A stretch of 5,831 bases of DNA, from assembly GCA_945901195.1 (NCBI GenBank), contig CAMDKB010000295.1, positions 1 to 5,831 of the forward strand, in the 5' to 3' direction. Below, piece by piece: positions 1 to 5,516 of this stretch. The translations under genes were made by a program, and so were the position numbers. Positions within the stretch are counted from its first letter, which is position 1; the number at the start of each line of letters is the position of its first letter. Origin of the DNA: Rhizobium sp. Q54 (GTDB lineage Bacteria; Pseudomonadota; Alphaproteobacteria; Rhizobiales; Beijerinckiaceae). The notes under the pieces are model-generated. The model did not search any database, had not been told where the DNA came from, and saw nothing but the letters and a program-made list of their open reading frames with translations.

Positions 1-20
1 TGGGCAGTTACTACTAAAGC

Positions 21-338
21 TCAAAAGTTACGGATGGCTGCTTTGGGCACCACTGGTTTTGACGCGTCAATTGCTGATTTCGGAGGCTCGAATCCCTCAA
101 TTCTAATGCCTGCCACGGGGCCTTCCCGCCAGATCTGCCTTACCCGCACGTGCATCTGCCGCGACGCGACCCACAACTTGAAAGCCTCCGGCAATTTTGT
201 GTTATTTGCGAGACAAATGCGGGCGCCTTCTACCGAAATGTCGCGCACGACGCATTCAAAGGGCTCAAGATACTCACTGAACGAGATTTCACCACCCCAA
301 TAGACACGGTTACGTTGGGTCCGCCGTCTGTCGTTCAT
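21..338 (-). CDS. Small stand-alone PilZ-domain protein
   Basis: This encodes a 105-residue cytoplasmic protein consisting almost only of a PilZ domain, the family that binds cyclic di-GMP and passes the signal to a partner. Both hallmark motifs are visible: an arginine-rich RxxxR-type N-terminus (RRRTQR, residues 4-9) and DISVEG (residues 33-38), matching the (D/N)xSxxG motif, followed by a beta-rich stretch ending in AGIRIE. There is no output domain, so it would act as an adaptor. I chose the ATG at 338 because GGGTGG lies 7 nt upstream and the protein then begins directly at the domain. The frame stays open to an ATG at 455, but that extension lacks a good ribosome binding site and conserved-looking sequence. 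It lies 175 bp from the upstream VOC gene, so it is probably a separate transcription unit. The family is clear; the process it controls is unknown. Confidence 0.85.
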   Translation of the reverse strand: MNDRRRTQRNRVYWGGEISFSEYLEPFECVVRDISVEGARICLANNTKLPEAFKLWVASRQMHVRVRQIWREGPVAGIRIEGFEPPKSAIDASKPVVPKAAIRNF

Positions 339-345
339 GTCGCTG

Positions 346-351
346 CCACCC
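346..351 (-). promoter_or_regulatory. Ribosome binding site deciding the PilZ gene start
   Basis: GGGTGG on the minus strand, 7 nt before the ATG at 338. It supports this start over the in-frame upstream ATG at 455, which has no purine-rich Shine-Dalgarno element at suitable spacing. Confidence 0.5.
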
Positions 352-453
352 ATAACCAAGACCCCCGCCACCAACCCTGCGGAGACGGTTAAATATTCAC
401 AATCGGCAACGCTATCGAAACCCTTTTTTAACCTAAACCGGAACGGTAAATTC

Positions 454-474
454 ATCCGGCCGAAGCTACCGGAT
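454..474 (-). other. Inverted repeat between the VOC and PilZ genes
   Basis: Perfect 6-bp arms, ATCCGG at 454-459 and CCGGAT at 469-474, enclose a 9-nt loop. The site lies about 40 nt beyond the VOC stop codon, a plausible place for a transcript end. It is not followed by a T tract on the minus strand, so it does not meet the usual form of an intrinsic terminator. It may be only a weak mRNA 3' hairpin or chance. Confidence 0.25.
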
Positions 475-513
475 TCACAAACGAATTCGGCGGACGCCCA
501 AAGACGCCAGGGC

Positions 514-936
514 CTATTTCGCGAAAACCTGGCTCATGTCAGAAAAGGATTTGAATTCGAGCGCATTGCCCGAAGGATCAAGAAAGAACATCGTGGCCTG
601 TTCTCCGGGCTCGTCCTTGAAACGAACGTGCGGCTCGATGATGAATTTCGTTCCCGCCGCGTTCAGCTTGTCAGCCAGCTTCTGCCACTCATTCATCGGC
701 AAAATCGCACCAAAATGGCGGACAGGGACATCGTGCCCGTCAACGGCGCTGGTCGCCTTGTGACCGATTTCCGACGGGGCGAGATGAGCGACAATCTGAT
801 GGCCGTAAAAGTCGAAATCGACCCAGTTTTCCGCACTGCGCCCTTCCGGACAGCCCAAAAGACTCCCGTAAAAGCTGCGCGCTTCCGCAATATCCTTGAC
901 CGGAAACGCAAGATGAAAGAGCGGTATGGCGTTCAT
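514..936 (-). CDS. VOC superfamily (glyoxalase/dioxygenase-like) protein
   Basis: This 140-residue protein is a vicinal-oxygen-chelate fold enzyme with the paired beta-alpha-beta-beta-beta architecture. The N-terminal half has FHLAFPVKDIAEARSFYGSLLG (residues 7-28) and the second half ends in MFFLDPSGNALEFKSF. Candidate metal ligands are His8, His74 and Glu127, the positions expected for this fold; His51 is also near the site. Members of this subgroup are usually annotated glyoxalase or dioxygenase without a proven substrate, so no reaction is assigned. The ATG at 936 is preferred because GGGGAG precedes it by 10 nt; the upstream in-frame ATG at 975 would overlap the end of lipA and add a sequence unlike the family. 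With 22 bp between the lipA stop and this start, the two are very likely co-transcribed. Fold and context are well supported, function is not. Confidence 0.85.
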   Translation of the reverse strand: MNAIPLFHLAFPVKDIAEARSFYGSLLGCPEGRSAENWVDFDFYGHQIVAHLAPSEIGHKATSAVDGHDVPVRHFGAILPMNEWQKLADKLNAAGTKFIIEPHVRFKDEPGEQATMFFLDPSGNALEFKSFSDMSQVFAK

Positions 937-946
937 GACTGGTTTT

Positions 947-952
947 CTCCCC
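947..952 (-). promoter_or_regulatory. Ribosome binding site deciding the VOC gene start
   Basis: GGGGAG on the minus strand, 10 nt before the ATG at 936, in the short gap after the lipA stop codon. It favours 936 over the in-frame ATG at 975. Confidence 0.55.
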
Positions 953-958
953 GGATAT

Positions 959-1960
959 TCAGACGGCGGCAACACGTTGGGTCTTGCTGAGTCGCGCCGC
1001 TTTCAGCTTTGCAAAATCCTCCCCCGCATGGTGCGAGGATCGCGTCAGCGGCGTCGCTGAAACCAGCAGAAATCCCTTGGTCATCGCGACTGTTTCATAG
1101 GATTTAAATTCGTCGGGTGTGATGAAACCAATCACCGGATGATGCTTGCGCGTGGGCTGCAGATATTGGCCGATTGTCAGAAAGTCCACATCCGCCGACC
1201 TCAGATCATCCATCAATTGCAGCACTTCCTCGCGCCTTTCGCCAAGCCCGACCATGATGCCGGATTTGGTGAAAATCGTGGGGTCCAGTTCCTTCACCCG
1301 CTGCAGCAGGCGGATGGAATGGAAATAGCGCGCGCCTGGCCGCACGCGCAGATAATTGGACGGAACTGTTTCCAGATTGTGATTAAACACATCTGGCCGT
1401 GCCGCCACGACAATCTCAAGCGCGCCTTCCTTGCGCAGGAAATCAGGCGTCAGAATTTCGATTGTGGTGGCCGGCGATACGCCGCGGATCGCCTCGATTG
1501 TGAGGGCGAAATGTTTTGCGCCGCCGTCTTTCAGATCGTCACGATCCACCGACGTGATGACGACATGCGACAGTCCCAGCTTCGCCACTGCGTCGGCGAC
1601 ATGTTCAGGCTCACTTGCGTCGAGCGCATTCGGCATTCCCGTCCGCACATTGCAAAAGGCGCAAGCGCGCGTGCAGGTGTCCCCCATGATCATGAAAGTG
1701 GCGTGCTTTTTCTCCCAGCACTCGCCGATATTGGGGCACCCTGCCTCTTCGCAGACCGTAACGAGCTTGTGCTCCTTCACGATTGCGCGGGTCTGCGCAT
1801 AAAGCGGAGATCCCGGCGCCTTGACGCGAATCCAGTCCGGTTTGCGCAGGATCGGCTGATCAGGCCGATGCGCTTTTTCCGGGTGGCGGGGGCGGACAAC
1901 CTCGTCCCCTGCACCCTTGCCGCGTGAATCGTTCCTGAGAGTATCAATAACAACGGCCAT
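959..1960 (-). CDS. lipA: Lipoyl synthase (radical SAM)
   Basis: LipA inserts two sulfur atoms into octanoyl groups on lipoyl domains of E2 and GcvH proteins, using S-adenosylmethionine and two 4Fe-4S clusters in the cytoplasm. All diagnostic features are present in the 333-residue protein. The auxiliary-cluster motif CEEAGCPNIGEC supplies Cys70, Cys75 and Cys81. The radical SAM motif CTRACAFC supplies Cys96, Cys100 and Cys103. The C-terminal RSSHHAGE stretch (Arg307-Ser308-Ser309) contains the serine that ligates the auxiliary cluster in characterised LipA. Length is normal for the family. The ATG at 1960 has GGAG 6 nt upstream. The gene lies 93 bp after the GlsB-like gene and is followed closely by the VOC gene. 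Its product modifies the E2 encoded at the right of the window, which explains the clustering. Confidence 0.98.
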   Translation of the reverse strand: MAVVIDTLRNDSRGKGAGDEVVRPRHPEKAHRPDQPILRKPDWIRVKAPGSPLYAQTRAIVKEHKLVTVCEEAGCPNIGECWEKKHATFMIMGDTCTRACAFCNVRTGMPNALDASEPEHVADAVAKLGLSHVVITSVDRDDLKDGGAKHFALTIEAIRGVSPATTIEILTPDFLRKEGALEIVVAARPDVFNHNLETVPSNYLRVRPGARYFHSIRLLQRVKELDPTIFTKSGIMVGLGERREEVLQLMDDLRSADVDFLTIGQYLQPTRKHHPVIGFITPDEFKSYETVAMTKGFLLVSATPLTRSSHHAGEDFAKLKAARLSKTQRVAAV

Positions 1961-1998
1961 ATGGGGCTCCGCAGACGCATGCGCGTCACTTGCAGCCT

Positions 1999-2027
1999 TA
2001 TCTATGCGATCAGGGCCGCACTTCCAA
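1999..2027 (-). promoter_or_regulatory. Candidate promoter for lipA
   Basis: On the minus strand, TTGGAA (2027-2022) is separated by exactly 17 nt from TAGATA (2004-1999), about 40 nt before the lipA start. The -35 matches TTGACA at four of six positions and the -10 is weak, so this is only a candidate. It would allow lipA to be transcribed apart from the GlsB-like gene. The -10 region overlaps TTATCTATGC on the + strand, which resembles a BioR-type operator (see findings). Confidence 0.3.
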
Positions 2028-2053
2028 GCGCAGCCTGTAAATTGACATGCAGT

Positions 2054-2338
2054 CTAGACCTGCCGGCGACCGCGAATGGCCTGCCAGCCGAAGACCAGAA
2101 TGATCGCCCCGGCAACCGCAACCAGGATATGGGCAATCGTTCCGCTCACGCCAATATTGAGGACTTCGGCAAGGCGCGACCCAACGAACGAGCCTGCAAT
2201 GCCCACAAGTATATTGGTCAGAATTCCGTGATCAGACTTTGTCACTTTCTCGGCGATCCAGCCGGCGATGCCACCGATGATCAGCATCATGATGAAGCCA
2301 ACGCCTGGGGTGCCCATGGCGGGATAAACGGTATTCAT
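2054..2338 (-). CDS. GlsB/YeaQ/YmgE-family small membrane protein
   Basis: This 94-residue, glycine-rich inner-membrane protein belongs to the GlsB/YeaQ/YmgE (transglycosylase-associated) stress-response family. Three hydrophobic helices are visible at about residues 12-29, 38-57 and 66-86. They are separated by a short polar loop (EKVTKSDHG) and the NIGVSG turn, and the protein ends in a basic tail (RGRRQV). The motif GGIAGWIAEK near the first helix and GILTNILVGIAGSFVG in the second are characteristic. It is slightly longer than the usual 80-85 residues because of a short N-terminal lead. The start at 2338 has a strong AGGAG 6 nt upstream. The molecular role of this family is not established; membership is often linked to stress induction. 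I recall a similar gene between lpdA and lipA in rhizobia, so its position here may be ancestral. Confidence 0.88.
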   Translation of the reverse strand: MNTVYPAMGTPGVGFIMMLIIGGIAGWIAEKVTKSDHGILTNILVGIAGSFVGSRLAEVLNIGVSGTIAHILVAVAGAIILVFGWQAIRGRRQV

Positions 2339-2400
2339 GTAATACTCCTATGGAGACAGTGACTGGACCTCCCCATTCATTGCAGACAAAGATGACGGAG

Positions 2401-2425
2401 GAAAGGTGGCAACAGCGCCCCTTTC
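2401..2425. other. Divergent intergenic region with weak inverted repeat
   Basis: The 169-bp gap 2339-2507 separates the divergent GlsB-like and DsrE-like genes and must hold promoters for one or both. The only symmetry I see is GAAAGG (2401-2406) with CCTTTC (2420-2425), spaced by 13 nt. I found no convincing sigma-70 promoter, and no GGAAC element of the EcfG general stress type on either strand. Confidence 0.2.
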
Positions 2426-2507
2426 GAAAAAAGACCTGCTCGCATTGCCCTTGCCGCGCATACGTTCGCGCTGAACCGATAGGGCCTCCAATTCAGAAAG
2501 CGCCATC

Positions 2508-2951
2508 ATGTTCAAAAACCTCGTCCTGGCATTCGCTCTGGTGTTCGCCGCCCTGCCCGCCACCGCAGAAGACAAGGCTCCTCGTGAGCACAGGCTGGTC
2601 ATCCATGTTGACGACAACGATGCCGCAAAGATGAACCTGGCGCTCAACAACGCGGCCAATGTCTCGCAATTCTACGCCGACAAGGGCGAGGATGTTCAGA
2701 TCGAAATCGTCGCCTATGGTCCGGGGCTTCACATGCTGCGGGAAGATACATCGCCGGTCAAAGAGCGCATTATCTCATTCTCGCAAAGCATGCCCAATGT
2801 CAGCTTTGCTGCCTGTGCCAACACCATGGACAATATGAAAAAAGCCGAGGGCAAGGAAATCCCGATCACACCAAAGGCGAAGGTCGTGATCGCTGGTGTC
2901 GTTCGCATGATGGAATTGCAGGAACAGGGCTGGAGCTACATCAAACCCTGA
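2508..2951 (+). CDS. Exported DsrE/DsrF-like protein
   Basis: This 147-residue protein starts with a Sec signal peptide: Lys3, a hydrophobic core LVLAFALVFAALP, and an ATA cleavage site before Glu21, leaving about 127 mature residues in the periplasm. The mature part looks like the DsrE/DsrF-like (COG1416-type) fold. It has a first strand RLVIHVDD, a helix NLALNNAANVSQFY, a second strand VQIEIVAYGPGLHML, and a strand-turn with a single cysteine at Cys103 in FAACANTM, matching the conserved cysteine position in this fold. The C-terminus VVIAGVVRMMELQEQGWSYIKP is typical. Cytoplasmic DsrE relatives act in sulfur relay; exported ones have no settled function. It is the only + strand gene here, divergent from the GlsB-like gene and convergent with lpdA. 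The Shine-Dalgarno is weak (AGAAAG, about 7 nt before ATG). The fold assignment is inferred from the sequence pattern. Confidence 0.85.
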   Translation: MFKNLVLAFALVFAALPATAEDKAPREHRLVIHVDDNDAAKMNLALNNAANVSQFYADKGEDVQIEIVAYGPGLHMLREDTSPVKERIISFSQSMPNVSFAACANTMDNMKKAEGKEIPITPKAKVVIAGVVRMMELQEQGWSYIKP

Positions 2952-3003
2952 CTTTTCCCCAGCCTACGCCACGTGGGGCCGAGGGACTGACCGCGCCCTG
3001 CCC

Positions 3004-3023
3004 TGCCAATGTCTGACAAGGCA
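3004..3023 (-). other. Possible hairpin just after lpdA
   Basis: TGCC (3004-3007) pairs with GGCA (3020-3023) and TGT (3010-3012) with ACA (3016-3018), with an internal mismatch and bulge. It lies 6 nt beyond the lpdA stop codon. No T tract follows on the minus strand, so it is a weak candidate for a transcript end between the convergent lpdA and DsrE-like genes. Confidence 0.2.
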
Positions 3024-3029
3024 TCAGCT

Positions 3030-4472
3030 TCACGTATGAATGACGCGGCCATAGGCGTCGAGCACGCTCTCGTGCATCATTTCTGATAGCGTAGGATGCG
3101 GGAAGACCGTGTGCATCAATTCTTCCTCGGTCGTCTCGCAATTCATGGCCACAACAAAGCCTTGAATGAGTTCGGTGACTTCAGCGCCGACCATGTGCGC
3201 GCCCAGCAGCTTGCCGGTCTTGGCGTCGAAGATGGTCTTCACCATGCCTTCTGGTTCGCCAAGCGCGATAGCCTTGCCATTGCCCGCGAAGGGGAAGCGG
3301 CCAACCTTGATGGCAAGCCCCTGCTCTCTCGCCTTCGCCTCTGTAAGGCCGACACTGGCGACCTGCGGATGACAATAGGTGCAACCGGGGATCATGGTTT
3401 TTTCCATGGCGTGCGGATGCAGGCCCTTGATCGCTTCAACACAGATTACACCTTCATGCTCCGCCTTGTGTGCGAGCATCGGCGGTCCCGCGACATCGCC
3501 AATGGCGTAGACGCCAGGTACATTCGTACGCCCGAGCCCATCCGTCACGATCGCGCCGCGATCCATCTTGATGTTGAGTTTCTCAAGCCCGAGATTTTCC
3601 GTATTGCAGACGACACCAACGGCGGAAATCAGCCTGTCGGCCTTGAGTGTCTGCTTGGCGCCCTTGTCGTCCTCGATTTTGCAGGTGACGTCGTTCTTGC
3701 CTTTTTCAACCTTCACAACCTTTGTGGAGGTCATGATCTTGATGCCCTGTTTCTCAAACTGTTTGCGCGCAAACGCCGAAATCTCGGCATCTTCCACCGG
3801 CATGATCTGCGGCAGCACTTCAACAACCGTCACCTCCGCGCCCATGGTGCGGTAGAAACTCGCAAACTCGATGCCGATGGCGCCCGAGCCCATGACAACA
3901 AGTGATTTCGGGAATTCCTTGGGAACCATCGCTTCGAAATAGGTCCAGATCAGATTGCCATCGGGCTCAATGCCCGGCAGTGCGCGCGGACGGGCGCCTG
4001 TGGCGACGATGATGTGTTTGGCCGTATATGTGCCTGCGCCCAGCATCCCCTTGGGCGCGGGATGTTGCGGCTCCATGGGCTTTTTCCTGGACGCAGCCAC
4101 AGTGACTTCACCGGCTTTGGTGATGGCGGCTTCGCCCCAGATCACGTCGATCTTGTTCTTCTTCATCAGGAAGCCGATGCCGCCATTAAGCTTTCCAGAC
4201 ACACCCCGCGAGCGCGCGACCACGGCGGCAGGATCGAAGGAAATTTTGCCTTCAATCGTCAGGCCATAGTCCTTGGCATGCGTGGCGTAATGATAGATTT
4301 CCGCCGAACGCAGGAGAGCCTTTGTCGGAATACAGCCCCAGTTGAGGCAAATGCCGCCCAGATGCTCGCGCTCGATCACCGCCGTCTTGAAACCCAATTG
4401 CGCCGCGCGGATCGCCGCCACATAACCGCCGGGACCACCGCCGATGATGAGGATATCGTATTCGTTTGCCAT
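3030..4472 (-). CDS. lpdA: Dihydrolipoyl dehydrogenase (E3)
   Basis: This flavoprotein reoxidises the dihydrolipoyl arm of E2 and passes electrons through a disulfide and FAD to NAD+, in the cytoplasm. The 480-residue sequence shows the FAD-binding GGGPGG (residues 11-16), the redox disulfide in GGICLNWGCIPTK (Cys42 and Cys47), the NAD-binding GSGAIG (195-200), the second FAD motif AIGDVAG (Asp326) and the catalytic HPTLSE pair (His459, Glu464) from the partner subunit in the dimer. An extra loop around residues 127-150, rich in Lys and Pro, is the kind seen in pyruvate-dehydrogenase-type E3 proteins of alphaproteobacteria. The start at 4472 has AGAAGGA 8 nt upstream. It follows the unknown membrane-protein gene by 33 bp, and pdhC lies upstream on the same strand, so it most likely serves the PDH complex. 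A dedicated 2-oxoglutarate dehydrogenase E3 cannot be excluded but is less likely. Confidence 0.97.
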   Translation of the reverse strand: MANEYDILIIGGGPGGYVAAIRAAQLGFKTAVIEREHLGGICLNWGCIPTKALLRSAEIYHYATHAKDYGLTIEGKISFDPAAVVARSRGVSGKLNGGIGFLMKKNKIDVIWGEAAITKAGEVTVAASRKKPMEPQHPAPKGMLGAGTYTAKHIIVATGARPRALPGIEPDGNLIWTYFEAMVPKEFPKSLVVMGSGAIGIEFASFYRTMGAEVTVVEVLPQIMPVEDAEISAFARKQFEKQGIKIMTSTKVVKVEKGKNDVTCKIEDDKGAKQTLKADRLISAVGVVCNTENLGLEKLNIKMDRGAIVTDGLGRTNVPGVYAIGDVAGPPMLAHKAEHEGVICVEAIKGLHPHAMEKTMIPGCTYCHPQVASVGLTEAKAREQGLAIKVGRFPFAGNGKAIALGEPEGMVKTIFDAKTGKLLGAHMVGAEVTELIQGFVVAMNCETTEEELMHTVFPHPTLSEMMHESVLDAYGRVIHT

Positions 4473-4505
4473 GCCGGTAATCCTTCTGCGGCTAAGTCGC
4501 GGATC

Positions 4506-4991
4506 TCATTTGGTGGGCGTCACGGAGGCGACGCAGTTTTCGTTGAGTGCATAAAACCTGGCTTCGACCGGCCCTGTGTCAGTGAGCCCGCCTGCTTGCG
4601 CATTTGTCACCAGCGCCTCGAGATTCCCGGTGATCGCTGTATAGGGCTCGCGCAATTTCGCAGCATTGAAATTGGCAAGATAGGTTGCCACGGCAGCAAA
4701 GCGCGTGACCGTGCGGCGCGCCTCGAACGCCATTTCGGCGATTTCCTTCTCGCCATAAACACTACGATTTGCTGATGCCAGCCGCCGGATACGCAATTCG
4801 GCTTCCATGAAATATTCCACCGCCTCGCGGCACGAACGCATGGTTTCGCGGTGAGTGACATCGCGCGAAAAAACCCCGACAGCCTGAGTATTGAGATAAC
4901 CCTGATACAAGGCCGTGCACAACGACAACGCTGCCACGAAAATGGAGATGTGTGTTGCATTGAGGCGGGTTTTGGGGGCGGAGTCAGTCAT
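4506..4991 (-). CDS. Unrecognised single-pass membrane protein
   Basis: I do not recognise this 161-residue protein. A single hydrophobic segment at about residues 13-33 (from HISIFVAALS to about GYL) follows a short N-terminus with Lys7 and Arg9, suggesting an uncleaved anchor with the C-terminal part in the periplasm. That part is helical and charge-rich: REAVEYFMEAELRIRRLA (55-72), then a second helix through about 82-112 (EIAEMAFEARRTVTRFAAVA). It carries two cysteines, Cys54 and Cys153, that could form a disulfide. The pattern resembles a small membrane-anchored helical bundle. Its ATG overlaps the DUF559 stop as ATGA, and I see no Shine-Dalgarno near it, so translation may be coupled. 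It lies 33 bp before lpdA. Before the cassette arrived it may have directly followed pdhC. Codon use looks like its neighbours. Confidence 0.75.
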   Translation of the reverse strand: MTDSAPKTRLNATHISIFVAALSLCTALYQGYLNTQAVGVFSRDVTHRETMRSCREAVEYFMEAELRIRRLASANRSVYGEKEIAEMAFEARRTVTRFAAVATYLANFNAAKLREPYTAITGNLEALVTNAQAGGLTDTGPVEARFYALNENCVASVTPTK

Positions 4992-5449
4992 GGCGAAACG
5001 ACGCCAGTTATTTCCCCTCCCCCTTGTGGGGAGGGGTCAGGGGTGGGGATCGCACCCTCGCGGGACAGGATTGCCTCTGACAAAGCTCCAGCAATCGTTT
5101 CAATCACACTGTCTATCTCCTGAAACACGGTCGCATTGGTGAACCGAAGCACAGTAAACCCTTGGTTCATCATAAAATCGCTTCGTACCGCATCGCGTGT
5201 TTCGCCCGCTTCTGTGTAGTGCTGGCCACCGTCCACTTCCACGATCACTCTCGCGCCAAGGCAACAAAAGTCGGCAATATAGGGACCGATAGCAACCTGC
5301 CGTCTGAAATGTGTCGACGTCAGCTTCAACCTGTGGCGCAATTCCCACCAGAGCTTTTTTTCAGCTTCCGTCATGGTCTTTCCCATGGTTTTGGCAAGTG
5401 CACGATTGCGCGCATCAGGTCTTTCATAATTTGGCCGGCCCGTGCTCAT
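4988..5449 (-). CDS. DUF559 (Vsr-like nuclease-fold) protein
   Basis: This 153-residue protein carries a DUF559 domain, related to very-short-patch-repair-type endonucleases with the PD-(D/E)XK-like fold. Visible family signatures are TMTEAEKKLWWELR (25-38), FRRQVAIGPYIADF (48-61, Asp60) and VIVEVDGGQHY (68-78, Glu71, Asp73, His77), then GFTVLRFTNATVF (97-109). These acidic residues are the likely active site, but enzymatic activity of DUF559 proteins is not something I can assert. I chose the ATG at 5449 because AAGG lies 5 nt upstream and it falls just inside the right repeat; the frame stays open to 5545, but that extension only reads the repeat and the end of pdhC. The tail from about residue 134 (IPTPDPSPQGGGE) is translated from the left repeat. 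The stop overlaps the next gene by ATGA. It is probably a passenger of a repeat-bounded mobile unit. Confidence 0.85.
   Translation of the reverse strand: MSTGRPNYERPDARNRALAKTMGKTMTEAEKKLWWELRHRLKLTSTHFRRQVAIGPYIADFCCLGARVIVEVDGGQHYTEAGETRDAVRSDFMMNQGFTVLRFTNATVFQEIDSVIETIAGALSEAILSREGAIPTPDPSPQGGGEITGVVSP
5012..5055 (+). repeat. Left palindromic repeat of the DUF559 cassette
   Basis: A 44-bp G/C-rich element with a perfect 9-bp stem: CCCCTCCCC at 5014-5022 and GGGGAGGGG at 5028-5036, with a 5-nt loop CTTGT. It is followed by TCAGGGGTGGGGATCGCAC. It matches the reverse complement of 5472-5515 at 42 of 44 positions; the mismatches are at 5041 and 5049. It lies inside the DUF559 reading frame, giving the PTPDPSPQGGGE tail, and ends 20 nt before the start of the next gene. 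It resembles a REP-type palindromic unit. Confidence 0.9.
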
Positions 5450-5471
5450 GAAAGCCTTGTTCTGATGGTCT

Positions 5472-5515
5472 GTGCGACCCCCACCTCTGACCCCTCCCCA
5501 CAAGGGGGAGGGGAA
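5472..5515 (-). repeat. Right palindromic repeat of the DUF559 cassette
   Basis: This is the inverted partner of 5012-5055, with stem arms CCCCTCCCC at 5491-5499 and GGGGAGGGG at 5505-5513 and loop ACAAG at 5500-5504. It begins 1 nt after the pdhC stop codon (TAA at 5519-5517), so the pdhC mRNA has a strong GC hairpin straight after its stop. It ends 22 nt before the DUF559 start. There is no T tract, so it is not a classical terminator; a 3'-stabilising or attenuating role is possible. Confidence 0.9.
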
Positions 5516-5516
5516 T

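Larger units (their letters stand above)
5012..5515. mobile_element. Putative repeat-bounded DUF559 cassette
   Basis: About 504 bp are bounded by inverted 44-bp palindromic repeats and contain one gene, for a DUF559 protein. The unit sits between pdhC and the genes leading to lpdA, all on one strand. It has no transposase, so any movement would need activity supplied in trans or by the DUF559 protein itself, which is speculation. I see no convincing target-site duplication: only a CCAG at 5004-5007 and 5522-5525, not adjacent to the repeat ends. The alternative is that two independent REP insertions happen to flank the gene. Confidence 0.5.

Noticed and set aside
339..420. Promoter for the PilZ gene
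   Set aside because: An AT-rich stretch (TATTTA near 390) could be a -10, but no -35 at proper spacing was found, so it is not reported as a feature.
1139..1927. Long + strand open frame of about 262 codons
   Set aside because: It is antisense to lipA, which carries every diagnostic cysteine; the translated product is arginine- and cysteine-rich shadow sequence.
2042..2047. Perfect TTGACA -35 hexamer on the + strand
   Set aside because: No -10 element lies 16-18 nt downstream, and it would drive transcription antisense into the GlsB-like gene.
3096..3905. Long + strand open frame of about 269 codons
   Set aside because: It lies wholly antisense to lpdA, whose motifs are complete, and its product shows no recognisable family pattern. 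Long antisense frames are expected opposite GC-rich coding sequence.
4014..4775. Long + strand open frame of about 253 codons
   Set aside because: It is antisense to the N-terminal part of lpdA and part of the membrane-protein gene, with no own ribosome binding site or family resemblance.
5012..5515. CRISPR array or IS element
   Set aside because: There are only two repeat copies, in inverted orientation, with a coding gene between them, and no transposase or spacer pattern.
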